A DNA stretch of 64,000 nucleotides from Vampirovibrio chlorellavorus (GTDB taxonomy: Bacteria > Cyanobacteriota > Vampirovibrionia > Vampirovibrionales > Vampirovibrionaceae), in assembly GCA_003149345.1 (NCBI GenBank), contig QFWI01000008.1, forward strand, positions 930,001 to 994,000. The letters are read 5' to 3'. Below are positions 18,068 through 26,206 of this stretch, one piece after another. The notes under the pieces are model-generated. The model did not search any database. It saw only the letters and a list, made by a program, of their open reading frames with translations, and was not told the DNA's origin. A program made the translations under genes and the position numbers. The stretch's first letter is position 1; every line of letters begins with the position of its first letter.

Positions 18068-18299
18068 TACCTTAGTAAAGCACTGTAGATTCTGGCTAAC
18101 AGGTTGGTTTTCTTGTTAAAACCCAGCGATCAGGCTTTTACATAAGTTTATAAAATTGTACTCGATACAAGTCACCCTCTTGATTATGGTTTGTTTTTAA
18201 ACTAACTTTGTTTGTCTTGAGTACACAAAAGCACAACTCATTGTGCTACCTCCCTCTTTCTATTCATCAGTTCTGAAGACCAGTTAAACAGGAGTCCTA
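18068..18299 (+). promoter_or_regulatory. Non-coding leader between rpmJ and rpsM
   Basis: 232 bases without a gene inside an otherwise tight operon. It contains a perfect hairpin AGCACAA-CTCA-TTGTGCT at 18230-18247, a weaker one at 18156-18170 (TTGTA/TACAA), and AT-rich stretches. It probably holds an internal promoter or the target for ribosomal-protein feedback on the S13-S11-S4-alpha genes (inference from the position and from the known role of S4 in other bacteria). Confidence 0.4.
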
Positions 18300-18668
18300 A
18301 TGGCAAGAATCGTTGGAGTCGATCTCCCTAGAAATAAAAAAATGTTATATGCCCTGCCTTATATTTACGGCATTGGCCTTTCGCTGGCCCGTAAAATTCT
18401 GCAGATCACCAAGATTGATCCGGACAAGCGGACTGATGATCTGACTGAGTCTGAAATTAACGCCCTCAGGGACGAGATTGAAAAAAATTACCAGGTTGAA
18501 GGTGACCTGCGTCGCTCTGAATCGCTGAACATTAAACGCTTGATTGAAATTAATTGCTACCGTGGTCAGCGCCACAAGCGCGGTTTGCCGACCCGCGGTC
18601 AACGCACCAAAACGAACGCACGGACTCGCCGCGGCAAGCGCTCTGCACCGATGAAGAAGAAGGCTTAA
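18300..18668 (+). CDS. rpsM: 30S ribosomal protein S13
   Basis: 122 residues. [14 protein letters not shown] opens the protein and the tail has [19 protein letters not shown], the rRNA- and tRNA-contacting basic extension. ACAGGAG lies before the ATG. First gene of the S13-S11-S4-alpha block. Confidence 0.97.
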   Translation: MARIVGVDLPRNKKMLYALPYIYGIGLSLARKILQITKIDPDKRTDDLTESEINALRDEIEKNYQVEGDLRRSESLNIKRLIEINCYRGQRHKRGLPTRGQRTKTNARTRRGKRSAPMKKKA

Positions 18669-18789
18669 TTTTAAAGATTAAGCAACGGGCTATCAGGGTT
18701 TCTGTTTTTAGCTCAGCGAGTACAAACAGGTCTTCAACTGAAGGTTAACTTCACTTTAACAAGCTTTATTATGGAGATATAAAGTCGAT

Positions 18790-19179
18790 ATGGCTGACAA
18801 GTCTGCAAAACCAAAACGCAAAGAGAAGAAAAATATTCTCCAGGGCGTTGTCCACATTCAGTCCACTTTTAACAACACCATTGTTTCCGCAACGGATCCT
18901 CAAGGTAACGTCATTGCCTGGGGTAGTTCTGGTTCCGAAGGTTTCAAGGGAGCTCGCAAAGGAACCCCGTTTGCAGCACAATCTGCCGCAGAGTCCGTGG
19001 CTAAAAAGGCCATCGACAACGGAATGCGTTCTGCAGAAGTTTATGTCAGCGGCCCCGGCGCTGGTCGGGAAACGGCCATTCGTGCGCTGCAAGTGGCTGG
19101 CTTGGAAATTAGCTTGATCAAGGACGTGACGCCCATTCCTCACAATGGTTGCCGTCCCCCCAAGCGCCGTAGAGTTTAA
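18790..19179 (+). CDS. rpsK: 30S ribosomal protein S11
   Basis: 129 residues with [17 protein letters not shown], the [18 protein letters not shown] segment and the conserved C-terminal [15 protein letters not shown]. It belongs to the small-subunit platform. About 120 bases separate it from rpsM, longer than other gaps in the operon. Confidence 0.97.
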   Translation: MADKSAKPKRKEKKNILQGVVHIQSTFNNTIVSATDPQGNVIAWGSSGSEGFKGARKGTPFAAQSAAESVAKKAIDNGMRSAEVYVSGPGAGRETAIRALQVAGLEISLIKDVTPIPHNGCRPPKRRRV

Positions 19180-19208
19180 TTACTAAAGCCTAAGTAGGAG
19201 TTTTCGCC

Positions 19209-19817
19209 TTGGCACGTTATCGCGATTCTATTTTCAAACAAAGCCGCAGAGCCGGCACCATTTTGGATATCAGCCCCAAAGCCGCCAAAATGAAAAACAG
19301 CAACCCGCCAGGTCAGCACGGCGCAGCCCGTAAGAAGTTGTCCGAATACGCTTTGCAACTGGCTGAAAAGCAAAAAGTGCGTCGTATTTATGGTTTGGTT
19401 GAAAAACAGTTCCGTCGCACTTATGAGAAAGCCGTACGCCGTCAAGGTGTGACCGGTACCATTTTGCTTCAGTTTTTAGAGAGTCGCGTTGACAATATTT
19501 TGTACCGCTCTGGTTTGGCAACGACCCGTCCTCAAGCTCGTCAGCTGATCAGTCACGGTCACATCGAAATCAATGGTCACAAAGTAGACATCGCCTCCTA
19601 CAAAATGAAGCCCGGCGATCTGCTGGCCATTCGTGAAAAAAGTAAGGCGTTGGTAAAAAACCTGCAAGCTGCCAACCCTCACCACTCTCCCATGGTTCCA
19701 CACTGGCTGGAAGTAGATGAGACCAACATGGTGGTTAAATTCAAGAGTACTCCTGAGCGCGAAGATTTGGATCAAACCATTAACGAAGCACTCATCATCG
19801 AATACTACTCTCGTTAA
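19209..19817 (+). CDS. rpsD: 30S ribosomal protein S4 (cysteine-free form)
   Basis: 202 residues. TTG start preceded by GTAGGAG. It contains PPGQHGAARKKLSEYALQL, the S4 RNA-binding domain RVDNILYRSGLATTRPQARQLI and a basic N-terminus. The zinc-binding cysteines of C+ S4 proteins are absent, so this is the C- type. S4 starts 16S assembly and often represses its own operon. It sits between rpsK and rpoA, the arrangement of proteobacterial alpha operons. Confidence 0.97.
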   Translation: MARYRDSIFKQSRRAGTILDISPKAAKMKNSNPPGQHGAARKKLSEYALQLAEKQKVRRIYGLVEKQFRRTYEKAVRRQGVTGTILLQFLESRVDNILYRSGLATTRPQARQLISHGHIEINGHKVDIASYKMKPGDLLAIREKSKALVKNLQAANPHHSPMVPHWLEVDETNMVVKFKSTPEREDLDQTINEALIIEYYSR

Positions 19818-19871
19818 TCCCAGTCGCGTTGATCTACTTCGTAAAGTATTAATTTTGGAGCAATAAATCAC

Positions 19872-20849
19872 ATGGATCAGCAACTGAATATCAAGTGTGT
19901 AAACACTACTACTGATTCGGATGGTTCCATTTATGGCAAGTTTGTGATTGAGCCTCTGGAGAGAGGGTATGGTACGACTTTGGGTAACTCCTTGAGACGT
20001 GTACTACTCTCCAGCTTAAAAGGCTGTGCTATCACATCTGTGCGTATCGAAGGTGTTACCCACGAATTTACAACCATTCCCGGCGTGGTTGAAGACGTCT
20101 TGGACGTTATGTTAAACCTCAAGGGTGTTGTACTCAAGAGCAACAGCGACGAGCCGCTTTACATTCGATTGGATGCCGATAAGACGGGCCCTGTGGTGGC
20201 CGGCGACCTAGAGGTTCCTGCGGATGTAAAAATCGTTAACCCCGATTGGCACATTTGTACCTTGAGCGAAGGCGCCAGCATTCACGCCGTGATGACCGCC
20301 GAAGTAGGTAAAGGCTACGTTCCCGCCGATACCAACACTGCGAACAAGGCTGTTGACACTCTGACTCTGGACGCTGTTTACATGCCCATCCGTCGTGTGG
20401 CTTACACGGTTGAGGACACCCGGGTTGGACAGCGCACCGATTATGACAAACTGATTCTGGAAATCTGGTCAAACGGTAGTATTGATGTCAGCTCCGCACT
20501 CAGTCAGTCGGCGAACATGCTCATTGAGCACCTGGTTCCCATTGCTTCTTTGAGCGGGATCCCTACGCTGGTAACGCAAACCCAGCCGGAAAGCGAAAGT
20601 AAGGAAGAGGTTCAAGCCCCCAATATCACCATTGAGGACTTAGAGCTTTCCGTTCGTGCTTTTAACTGCTTGAAGCGTGCCAATATCAACAGCATCGCCG
20701 AGTTATTAACCAAGTCTGAAAGTGATTTGCTAAACATCAAAAACTTCGGCAAGAAGTCTTCCGATGAGGTAATTGAGCGGCTTCAAGCATTCAGTTTGTA
20801 TTTGCGCCCGGATCCGGAAGGCACTGTTCTGCCGGTTGACGTTGAATAG
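19872..20849 (+). CDS. rpoA: RNA polymerase alpha subunit
   Basis: 325 residues. The N-terminal dimerisation domain has FVIEPLERGYGTTLGNSLRR and the C-terminal domain has LSVRAFNCLKRANINSIAEL followed by KNFGKKS, which binds UP-element DNA and activators. The ATG follows TTTGGAGC. Confidence 0.98.
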   Translation: MDQQLNIKCVNTTTDSDGSIYGKFVIEPLERGYGTTLGNSLRRVLLSSLKGCAITSVRIEGVTHEFTTIPGVVEDVLDVMLNLKGVVLKSNSDEPLYIRLDADKTGPVVAGDLEVPADVKIVNPDWHICTLSEGASIHAVMTAEVGKGYVPADTNTANKAVDTLTLDAVYMPIRRVAYTVEDTRVGQRTDYDKLILEIWSNGSIDVSSALSQSANMLIEHLVPIASLSGIPTLVTQTQPESESKEEVQAPNITIEDLELSVRAFNCLKRANINSIAELLTKSESDLLNIKNFGKKSSDEVIERLQAFSLYLRPDPEGTVLPVDVE

Positions 20850-20892
20850 CAATTATTATTAAAGATCACAACCTAAAAGGAATACATTCATC

Positions 20893-21306
20893 ATGAGACA
20901 CCGCTGTAAAGTTGACCATCTGGGCAGACCTGCCGATCAGCGCAAGGCGTTGATCCGCACTTTGGCTACCAGCTTGTTTACGCATGATGAGATCACCACA
21001 ACCCTGGTGCGGGCAAAAGCTTTGAAAAAGCACGCTGACCGTATCGTTACTTTGGCTAAGCGTGGTGATGTCCATGCCATTCGTCAGGTGAAGAACCTGA
21101 TTTACCATAGCCGCACTGGTGAAATGCTGACTGATGAAAAAAATCGGGAAGTGCCAGAAACGGTTCTTCGTCGCATTTTCAGCAAAGTCGGCCCCCGCTT
21201 TGAAAACCGCAAAGGTGGCTACACCCGCGTCATTCAAATGCCCCCACGCCGCGGCGATGCAGCTCCGATGGCCTTGATTCAACTGACTTACGAGTTAGCC
21301 GAATAA
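20893..21306 (+). CDS. rplQ: 50S ribosomal protein L17
   Basis: 137 residues starting MRHRCKVDHLGRPADQRKAL with the RTLATSLFTHDEITTT segment, the usual L17 opening. The tail has VGPRFENRKGGYTRV. It follows rpoA as in most bacteria. Confidence 0.97.
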   Translation: MRHRCKVDHLGRPADQRKALIRTLATSLFTHDEITTTLVRAKALKKHADRIVTLAKRGDVHAIRQVKNLIYHSRTGEMLTDEKNREVPETVLRRIFSKVGPRFENRKGGYTRVIQMPPRRGDAAPMALIQLTYELAE

Positions 21307-21327
21307 ATTTCGATTACGCGGCGAGCT

Positions 21328-22260
21328 GTGAAAAGAACAGGCATGACCAACGCCATTTCACAATTGAATATATCGCAACCAGAAGAGCAAGATTCAACCA
21401 CCAGAGTCGCTCTTCTGGTTGAGTATTGTGGCAAAGACTTTCATGGGAGCCAATTTCAGCCCAACCTGCCAACGGTTCAAGCAGAACTTCAGTTGGCTTT
21501 GTCAAGACTGGGCTTAACCACTTCCGCGGTCAGTTTTGCCGGACGAACCGATGCTGGCGTTAACGCATACGGCCAGGTAGGCCATTTTGATCTCCCGGAG
21601 GGCGCTTTAAAAAATATCCCCAACCTGGCGGCGGCTTTGAACGCACGCCTTCCCAACACGGTGTCTATTCGGGATTTTCAGCTGAACGCACACCCAGACT
21701 TTCACAGCCGCCGGGAGGCTCAGTGCAAATGGTATCGCTATCGTATTTACAATAGTCGCCAACGCTCAGCACTCATGGGTAATGACAGTGCCCACTATTC
21801 TCAGTCTTTGGATGTGGAACGGATGAATCAGGCAGCCCAATACCTGCTTGGTTCTCATTTTTTCACAAGTTTTAAAGACTCAAGTTCCCCGGAAACCAAC
21901 GACTTGTGTACGATTTGGCATATCCAGACACAGCAAGATGGCGAATTTATTAATTTTGACGTTGCCGCCAACCGTTTTCTTTATAAAATGGTAAGGAATA
22001 TCGCTGGTCAGCTTCTGCTCATCGGGAATCCTGAAAATTCCCTGTCACCAGAAAGTATTTTACAAGTGCTATCTGAGCGCGACCGAACCAAGGCAGCTTC
22101 ACCCGCTCGCCCTGAAGGTTTGAGCCTTATGGCAATTGTTTACCCCTCCCCGTTCAACTACTTCGAGTCGGATTCCCGTGTCCGACAGCTAACACAACTA
22201 CTCAGATCAACCCAAATGGAGTCTCCACACAATGAAAACCTATTCCGCAAAGCCTCTTGA
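21328..22260 (+). CDS. truA: tRNA pseudouridine synthase A
   Basis: 310 residues, longer than the usual 250-270. The catalytic aspartate is in [20 protein letters not shown] and the C-terminal [14 protein letters not shown] match the family. It modifies U38-40 of the tRNA anticodon arm. GTG 21328 or ATG 21343 could start it. The 3' end overlaps rplM by 29 bases. The order rplQ-truA-rplM-rpsI is the cyanobacterial one. Confidence 0.93.
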   Translation: MKRTGMTNAISQLNISQPEEQDSTTRVALLVEYCGKDFHGSQFQPNLPTVQAELQLALSRLGLTTSAVSFAGRTDAGVNAYGQVGHFDLPEGALKNIPNLAAALNARLPNTVSIRDFQLNAHPDFHSRREAQCKWYRYRIYNSRQRSALMGNDSAHYSQSLDVERMNQAAQYLLGSHFFTSFKDSSSPETNDLCTIWHIQTQQDGEFINFDVAANRFLYKMVRNIAGQLLLIGNPENSLSPESILQVLSERDRTKAASPARPEGLSLMAIVYPSPFNYFESDSRVRQLTQLLRSTQMESPHNENLFRKAS

Positions 22261-22678
22261 GCTTGAGCGTACCTGGTGGGTAATCGATGCCGAAGGTCTA
22301 ACCTTGGGACGTTTGGCTTCCCAAATCGCAAACCTGCTCCGTGGCAAGCACAAACCGCAATTTACCCCAAATATCGATACCGGTGATTTCGTGATCGTGA
22401 TTAACGCCGAGAAAGTCAAAGTTTCCGGCAGTAAGTTCACCAGCAAGCTGTATCGCCGTCACTCCCACTACCCAGGTGGATTGAAGACCGTTAAATTCTG
22501 CGATATGCAAGCAAACCGTCCGCACAAAATCATTGAGATCGCCGTAAAAGGTATGCTGCCCCACAATACGCTGGGACGCCAACAGTTCCACAAAATGTTT
22601 GTTTACGCTGGCGCGGAGCATCCGCACGCCGCTCAAAAACCTGTTTCTTACCAGTTCGCAAAGGAGGGCGCTAACTAA
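22232..22678 (+). CDS. rplM: 50S ribosomal protein L13
   Basis: 148 residues. [19 protein letters not shown] opens the core, followed by [16 protein letters not shown] and the [11 protein letters not shown] segment. It starts inside the end of truA and stops in a TAATG overlap with rpsI, so all three are coupled. Confidence 0.97.
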   Translation: MKTYSAKPLELERTWWVIDAEGLTLGRLASQIANLLRGKHKPQFTPNIDTGDFVIVINAEKVKVSGSKFTSKLYRRHSHYPGGLKTVKFCDMQANRPHKIIEIAVKGMLPHNTLGRQQFHKMFVYAGAEHPHAAQKPVSYQFAKEGAN

Positions 22679-23085
22679 TGGCAGCCGCATATCCTAAAGT
22701 AGGCACCCGTGGCACCGGCCGTCGGAAGGAAGCAATTGTTCGCGTCCGTCTGGTTCCCGGTAACGGTCAGGTCATCATTAACGGTAAATCCATGGAGCAA
22801 TACCTGGGCAACCGCAAGGCCTTGCACATTCCTGTCAAGCAACCGCTGGTCGCCGCAGGCGTTGAAGATCGCTACAACGTACTGGTGAATGCCACCGGCG
22901 GCGGCGTTGTCGGGCAGTCTATCGCCATCCGTATGGGCGTTGCCCGTGCCTTGAAAGCCATCAACAAGGAATACGAAGTCGTCATGCGGAAAGAGGGCTT
23001 CCTCACCCGTGATGCCCGCGTGAAAGAGCGTAAGAAGTACGGCTTGAAAAAAGCCCGGAAAGCTTCTCAGTTCTCCAAACGTTAA
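22678..23085 (+). CDS. rpsI: 30S ribosomal protein S9
   Basis: 135 residues with GTRGTGRRKEAIVRVRLVPG at the start and the KKYGLKKARKASQFSKR tail whose last arginine reaches the P-site tRNA. Last gene of the operon, followed by a strong terminator. Confidence 0.97.
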   Translation: MAAAYPKVGTRGTGRRKEAIVRVRLVPGNGQVIINGKSMEQYLGNRKALHIPVKQPLVAAGVEDRYNVLVNATGGGVVGQSIAIRMGVARALKAINKEYEVVMRKEGFLTRDARVKERKKYGLKKARKASQFSKR

Positions 23086-23106
23086 TTCGTTTTCTGGACA
23101 CAACTC

Positions 23107-23141
23107 AAAAAGCCTCTGGTTTGTTGCCAGAGGCTTTTTTT
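23107..23141 (+). terminator. Rho-independent terminator of the ribosomal operon
   Basis: Perfect 9-base stem AGCCTCTGG/CCAGAGGCT with a 7-base loop, flanked by an A run and followed by six T. It ends the run from rpsE to rpsI; because of the A run it could also act for the acyltransferase gene on the other strand. Confidence 0.9.
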
Positions 23142-23175
23142 ATGCAGAAAAAACTGTCCGGCCTGAGCGATCGGG

Positions 23176-24462
23176 TTAGCCCTGATGATGGAATGGATTG
23201 GGCATTCTCAAAATCATGGCCCGCATATCTTCTTCCAGCTCGGCAGCCAACTGTCGGACATAACCCTTCTTGTCCTGTTCATATTGCGGGAAGCACGCTT
23301 GCAGGTTACGCACTTCCCCCACTTTCAGCACGGCCACCCGTGGGTGTCTCAGGCGAACCTCACCGTAGATTTCCCGCTCCAAGCGACAAACCATCTCTAT
23401 AAACCGCTCAGGCGAACGGCTCTCCCGCAGATAGGCTTCGTCATAGGTCAGAAAATAGACCACCCGATCCAGATCGGTATAAAAGTCACTGAGGGCGACC
23501 CGCAAATGCTCCACCATGCGGCGCTGGTAATCCGTCAAATCGGTGGGGTCCTCATATGTGTGAATCAAGTGATCCATGGTGTTGCGAATTTCCCGCAGGC
23601 GATTCAAGGTGGTAGCGCCAGGATGCGGCGTTATGTCCAGGAAGAGTTCCATTTTCTGCAACATCGAACTGCGAATCGTCTCCACACGCTCGGTAAAACT
23701 GGCGTCCGGCCGTGGGGTTACGTGATGTAACTCTTCCTGGACTTTCAAGACGACTTCCCCGATGGCCCCAATCCGCTCGTACCAATCCTGGCGAGCATTA
23801 CGCTTTAAGCCCACCGCCATTTCCAGACGCTGTAGGGCCTGTTCTACAGTGGGTTCAAAACCGGGGGCGAAAAAATACTTGATACCAACCGGAGCAATGT
23901 AAATGGGAGGGGCTGCCGCCGCAGCAGGCTCCGAGCCGGAGCGGGCCTGCTTGATGGCCTCTTTCACCAAGCCTTCCTGTGCCCAAAAGGCCAGCTGGAT
24001 GACGCCCGACTCAAAGGGAATGAGAGTCTCATTTCCACGAGAAATTTCCCCTTCAATAAAAATAACCAAGCGATGCAGGCCCTCCATCAGGATTTTTTTA
24101 GAGGTCATAAACGACTCCCGATCTGCGGCCCCCCGAATCACCGAATAAGCCCCCACCCGGCGCAGCAACCAGCCCCGAAAGCCACGCTCCCAATCAAAAA
24201 CCTCTCGGGCAGCCACAAAGTGGAACACCTCGTTCAAGCGCCTGGCCACTTCAAACAATATCAGCGGCTCTTCCCCGGTGGGGTGATTGGGCAACAGGAG
24301 CATCCGCTGATTCTGGTACTCCTTCAGCTTGGCCAGATCCTGCTGGGAAATATGGATGGAAAGCCGTCCAGACAAGTGACGAAACAGAAAAGGCAACATC
24401 AGGCGGACGCCAGCCACTACCAACGGATTAATCATTGGCGACATAAAGGTTCTGCTGGTCAT
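23176..24462 (-). CDS. PlsC-like phospholipid/glycerol acyltransferase
   Basis: About 428 residues. Acyltransferase motif I is LLPNHPTGEEP, an HX4E variant of the usual HX4D. Motif III is seen in FIEGEISRGNE with glycine-glutamate preserved, and SGVIQLAFWA fits motif IV. Family members transfer acyl chains to glycerol-3-phosphate or lysophosphatidate at the membrane. The C-terminal 200 residues are helical and unlike classic PlsC, so the substrate may differ. ATG 24462 is chosen for AGGAG 10 bases upstream. A 46-residue membrane protein gene precedes it on the same strand. Confidence 0.8.
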   Translation of the reverse strand: MTSRTFMSPMINPLVVAGVRLMLPFLFRHLSGRLSIHISQQDLAKLKEYQNQRMLLLPNHPTGEEPLILFEVARRLNEVFHFVAAREVFDWERGFRGWLLRRVGAYSVIRGAADRESFMTSKKILMEGLHRLVIFIEGEISRGNETLIPFESGVIQLAFWAQEGLVKEAIKQARSGSEPAAAAAPPIYIAPVGIKYFFAPGFEPTVEQALQRLEMAVGLKRNARQDWYERIGAIGEVVLKVQEELHHVTPRPDASFTERVETIRSSMLQKMELFLDITPHPGATTLNRLREIRNTMDHLIHTYEDPTDLTDYQRRMVEHLRVALSDFYTDLDRVVYFLTYDEAYLRESRSPERFIEMVCRLEREIYGEVRLRHPRVAVLKVGEVRNLQACFPQYEQDKKGYVRQLAAELEEDMRAMILRMPNPFHHQG

Positions 24463-24579
24463 ACCCGCCCCGCTCCTAAAAACTCTTGTCACTCCTGGCC
24501 CGGTGAATCAAAAAAAAGAAGCCAAGCCAGGGAACTACCTAGCCTTGGTCTCTCAACAAGAACATGCCAACAACTTGAA

Positions 24580-24720
24580 CTAAAGCGACAAAATAAACTG
24601 CACCAGCCACCATAAAACAGCCCCGCCCACAAACAGGGCAAAGGAAATCAGCGGGAACATGATGATCATGGCTTTTTCCGGGTTATCGCATAAAAAAGAA
24701 GACTTGGCTTTATCGCTCAT
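24580..24720 (-). CDS. Small single-span membrane protein (46 residues)
   Basis: The frame MSDKAKSSFLCDNPEKAM continues into one hydrophobic helix (about residues 18-44, with a GG and a WW) and stops at 24580-24582. AAAGG lies 15 bases upstream, a rather long spacing, but two perfect TATAAT boxes on the same strand lie 45-80 bases upstream. It probably shares a transcript with the acyltransferase. Function unknown. Confidence 0.5.
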   Translation of the reverse strand: MSDKAKSSFLCDNPEKAMIIMFPLISFALFVGGAVLWWLVQFILSL

Positions 24721-24795
24721 GGCGGGGTCGTTTACCTTTCTCTAGGAAGCTTGAGGATAAGAACTATTATAAATAAACCGCTCTGACTTGCCTGT

Positions 24796-24804
24796 ATTAT
24801 AACA
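24796..24804 (-). promoter_or_regulatory. Extended -10 promoter for the small membrane protein and acyltransferase
   Basis: On the minus strand TGTTATAAT, a perfect extended -10 element, lies 76 bases upstream of the 46-residue gene. A second TATAAT is at 24766-24771. No clear -35 box, as expected for extended -10 promoters. Confidence 0.5.
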
Positions 24805-24934
24805 AGGACAAAGCCCCCGAGCCATTCCCACCCCTGCGCTGCCATCTTCGGCTTTACGGGTACATCTTCTCAGTCTATGCTCTAGGAGTGCCCCACAGAT
24901 GGTTTCAGCCCACCCGGATAACAGATAACAGCCC

Positions 24935-26206
24935 ATGCCCACCCACCCCCTCTCCCAACTTCAATATCACAGCGCGCAGTGGATCGTGCCCGTTGATGGG
25001 CCTCCCATTGAATGGGGCTTTTTGGCGGTGGAAAACAACCGCATTCACTCGCTGGGCGCCTACACAGACTGCCCAGCGGCACCACCCAAATGCCCGGAAC
25101 CGATTCCCGGCAGCTTGATCACACCGGGCTTCATCAACACGCACATCCACCTGGAGCAAAGTTTCGCTCAGCCCATCCCCAAAGCGCCCCACCAATCGTT
25201 TACTGACTGGTTGCTGGCGGTCGTCGAGAACAATCGGGGGCAGGCCTCCCCTCGAGAGAGGCTAGAACGCTGCCGCTTTGGCGTGCAGGAGTGCCTGCAA
25301 AGTGGCGTCACCTGCGTGAACGATATCACCGCTGGCCCCGAGAGCATCCAGGCCCTTCAAGAAGCGGGACTTCGGGCCCTGGTTGCTCTGGAAGTCTTTC
25401 ATCCGGGCTTTGAGCCCGTTCAGATAGCCCATTGGCTGGAAGCCTATGGCCAATTGGCACAAGCCAGCGCTGCCGCCCCGCTAATCACCCTGGGCCTTTC
25501 CCCACACTCCCTCTACAATGTTTCCATTCCGGCCTGGCAAGCCCTGCAAAAGGCTTTGCAACCCGCCTTCATCCATACTCATCTGGCCGAAGTGGAAGCC
25601 GAATTGGATTATCTGGCCCAAAAACCCAGCGCCATTGAACACTTACACCAACACGTGCTGGGACAGACCTTCCGGGTGGAAAAGCCGTTGCGCTCCCCTG
25701 TGCAGGGCCTGCTGGAAAACCATTTATTGAGTCAGCGCACCATTCTCGCCCACGCCATTCATACCAGCCCGACGGATCGAGAGGCCCTACGCCATTCCCC
25801 GGCAGGGATTGCGCATTGTCCCCGTAGTAATTTGGCCCTGCACGGGCAAACCCTGCGTTGGGCGGACTGGGATGCCACCGGCGTTCCGGTCGGCCTGGGC
25901 ACCGATGGGCGTCTCAGCACACCCAACCTGGATCTGCGGGAAGAAGCCCGTCTGGCCCAGTCCTTGCACGGCTGGCGTGACGCCCAGGCCTTGAGCGCCT
26001 TAACACTTGACGGGGCCAGGGTCTTAGGCCTAGACCATCAACTGGGTTCTCTGACCCCGGGAAAACAAGCGGACTGGGTACTCTGGCAGACCGCTTCGAA
26101 CACAAGCCTCACCCTCCCCGAAAGCCTGGTGCTTGACCCCAGCACGACGGTGCAAGCGGTCATGATTGACGGACAGTGGCGCTACCGGAAAGGCCCCCAA
26201 TGCTAA
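24935..26206 (+). CDS. Metal-dependent amidohydrolase (nucleoside/aminofutalosine deaminase-like)
   Basis: 423 residues of the amidohydrolase superfamily: GFINTHIHLEQ carries the HxH metal pair, IHTHLAE and ILAHAIH supply the next histidines, and GLGTDGRLS the catalytic aspartate. SPHSLYNVS is typical of the MtaD/SsnA/aminofutalosine-deaminase branch. These cytosolic enzymes deaminate adenine-type nucleosides or related rings. A role in the futalosine menaquinone route is possible but unproven. The stop overlaps the ATG of the following membrane gene. Confidence 0.75.
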   Translation: MPTHPLSQLQYHSAQWIVPVDGPPIEWGFLAVENNRIHSLGAYTDCPAAPPKCPEPIPGSLITPGFINTHIHLEQSFAQPIPKAPHQSFTDWLLAVVENNRGQASPRERLERCRFGVQECLQSGVTCVNDITAGPESIQALQEAGLRALVALEVFHPGFEPVQIAHWLEAYGQLAQASAAAPLITLGLSPHSLYNVSIPAWQALQKALQPAFIHTHLAEVEAELDYLAQKPSAIEHLHQHVLGQTFRVEKPLRSPVQGLLENHLLSQRTILAHAIHTSPTDREALRHSPAGIAHCPRSNLALHGQTLRWADWDATGVPVGLGTDGRLSTPNLDLREEARLAQSLHGWRDAQALSALTLDGARVLGLDHQLGSLTPGKQADWVLWQTASNTSLTLPESLVLDPSTTVQAVMIDGQWRYRKGPQC

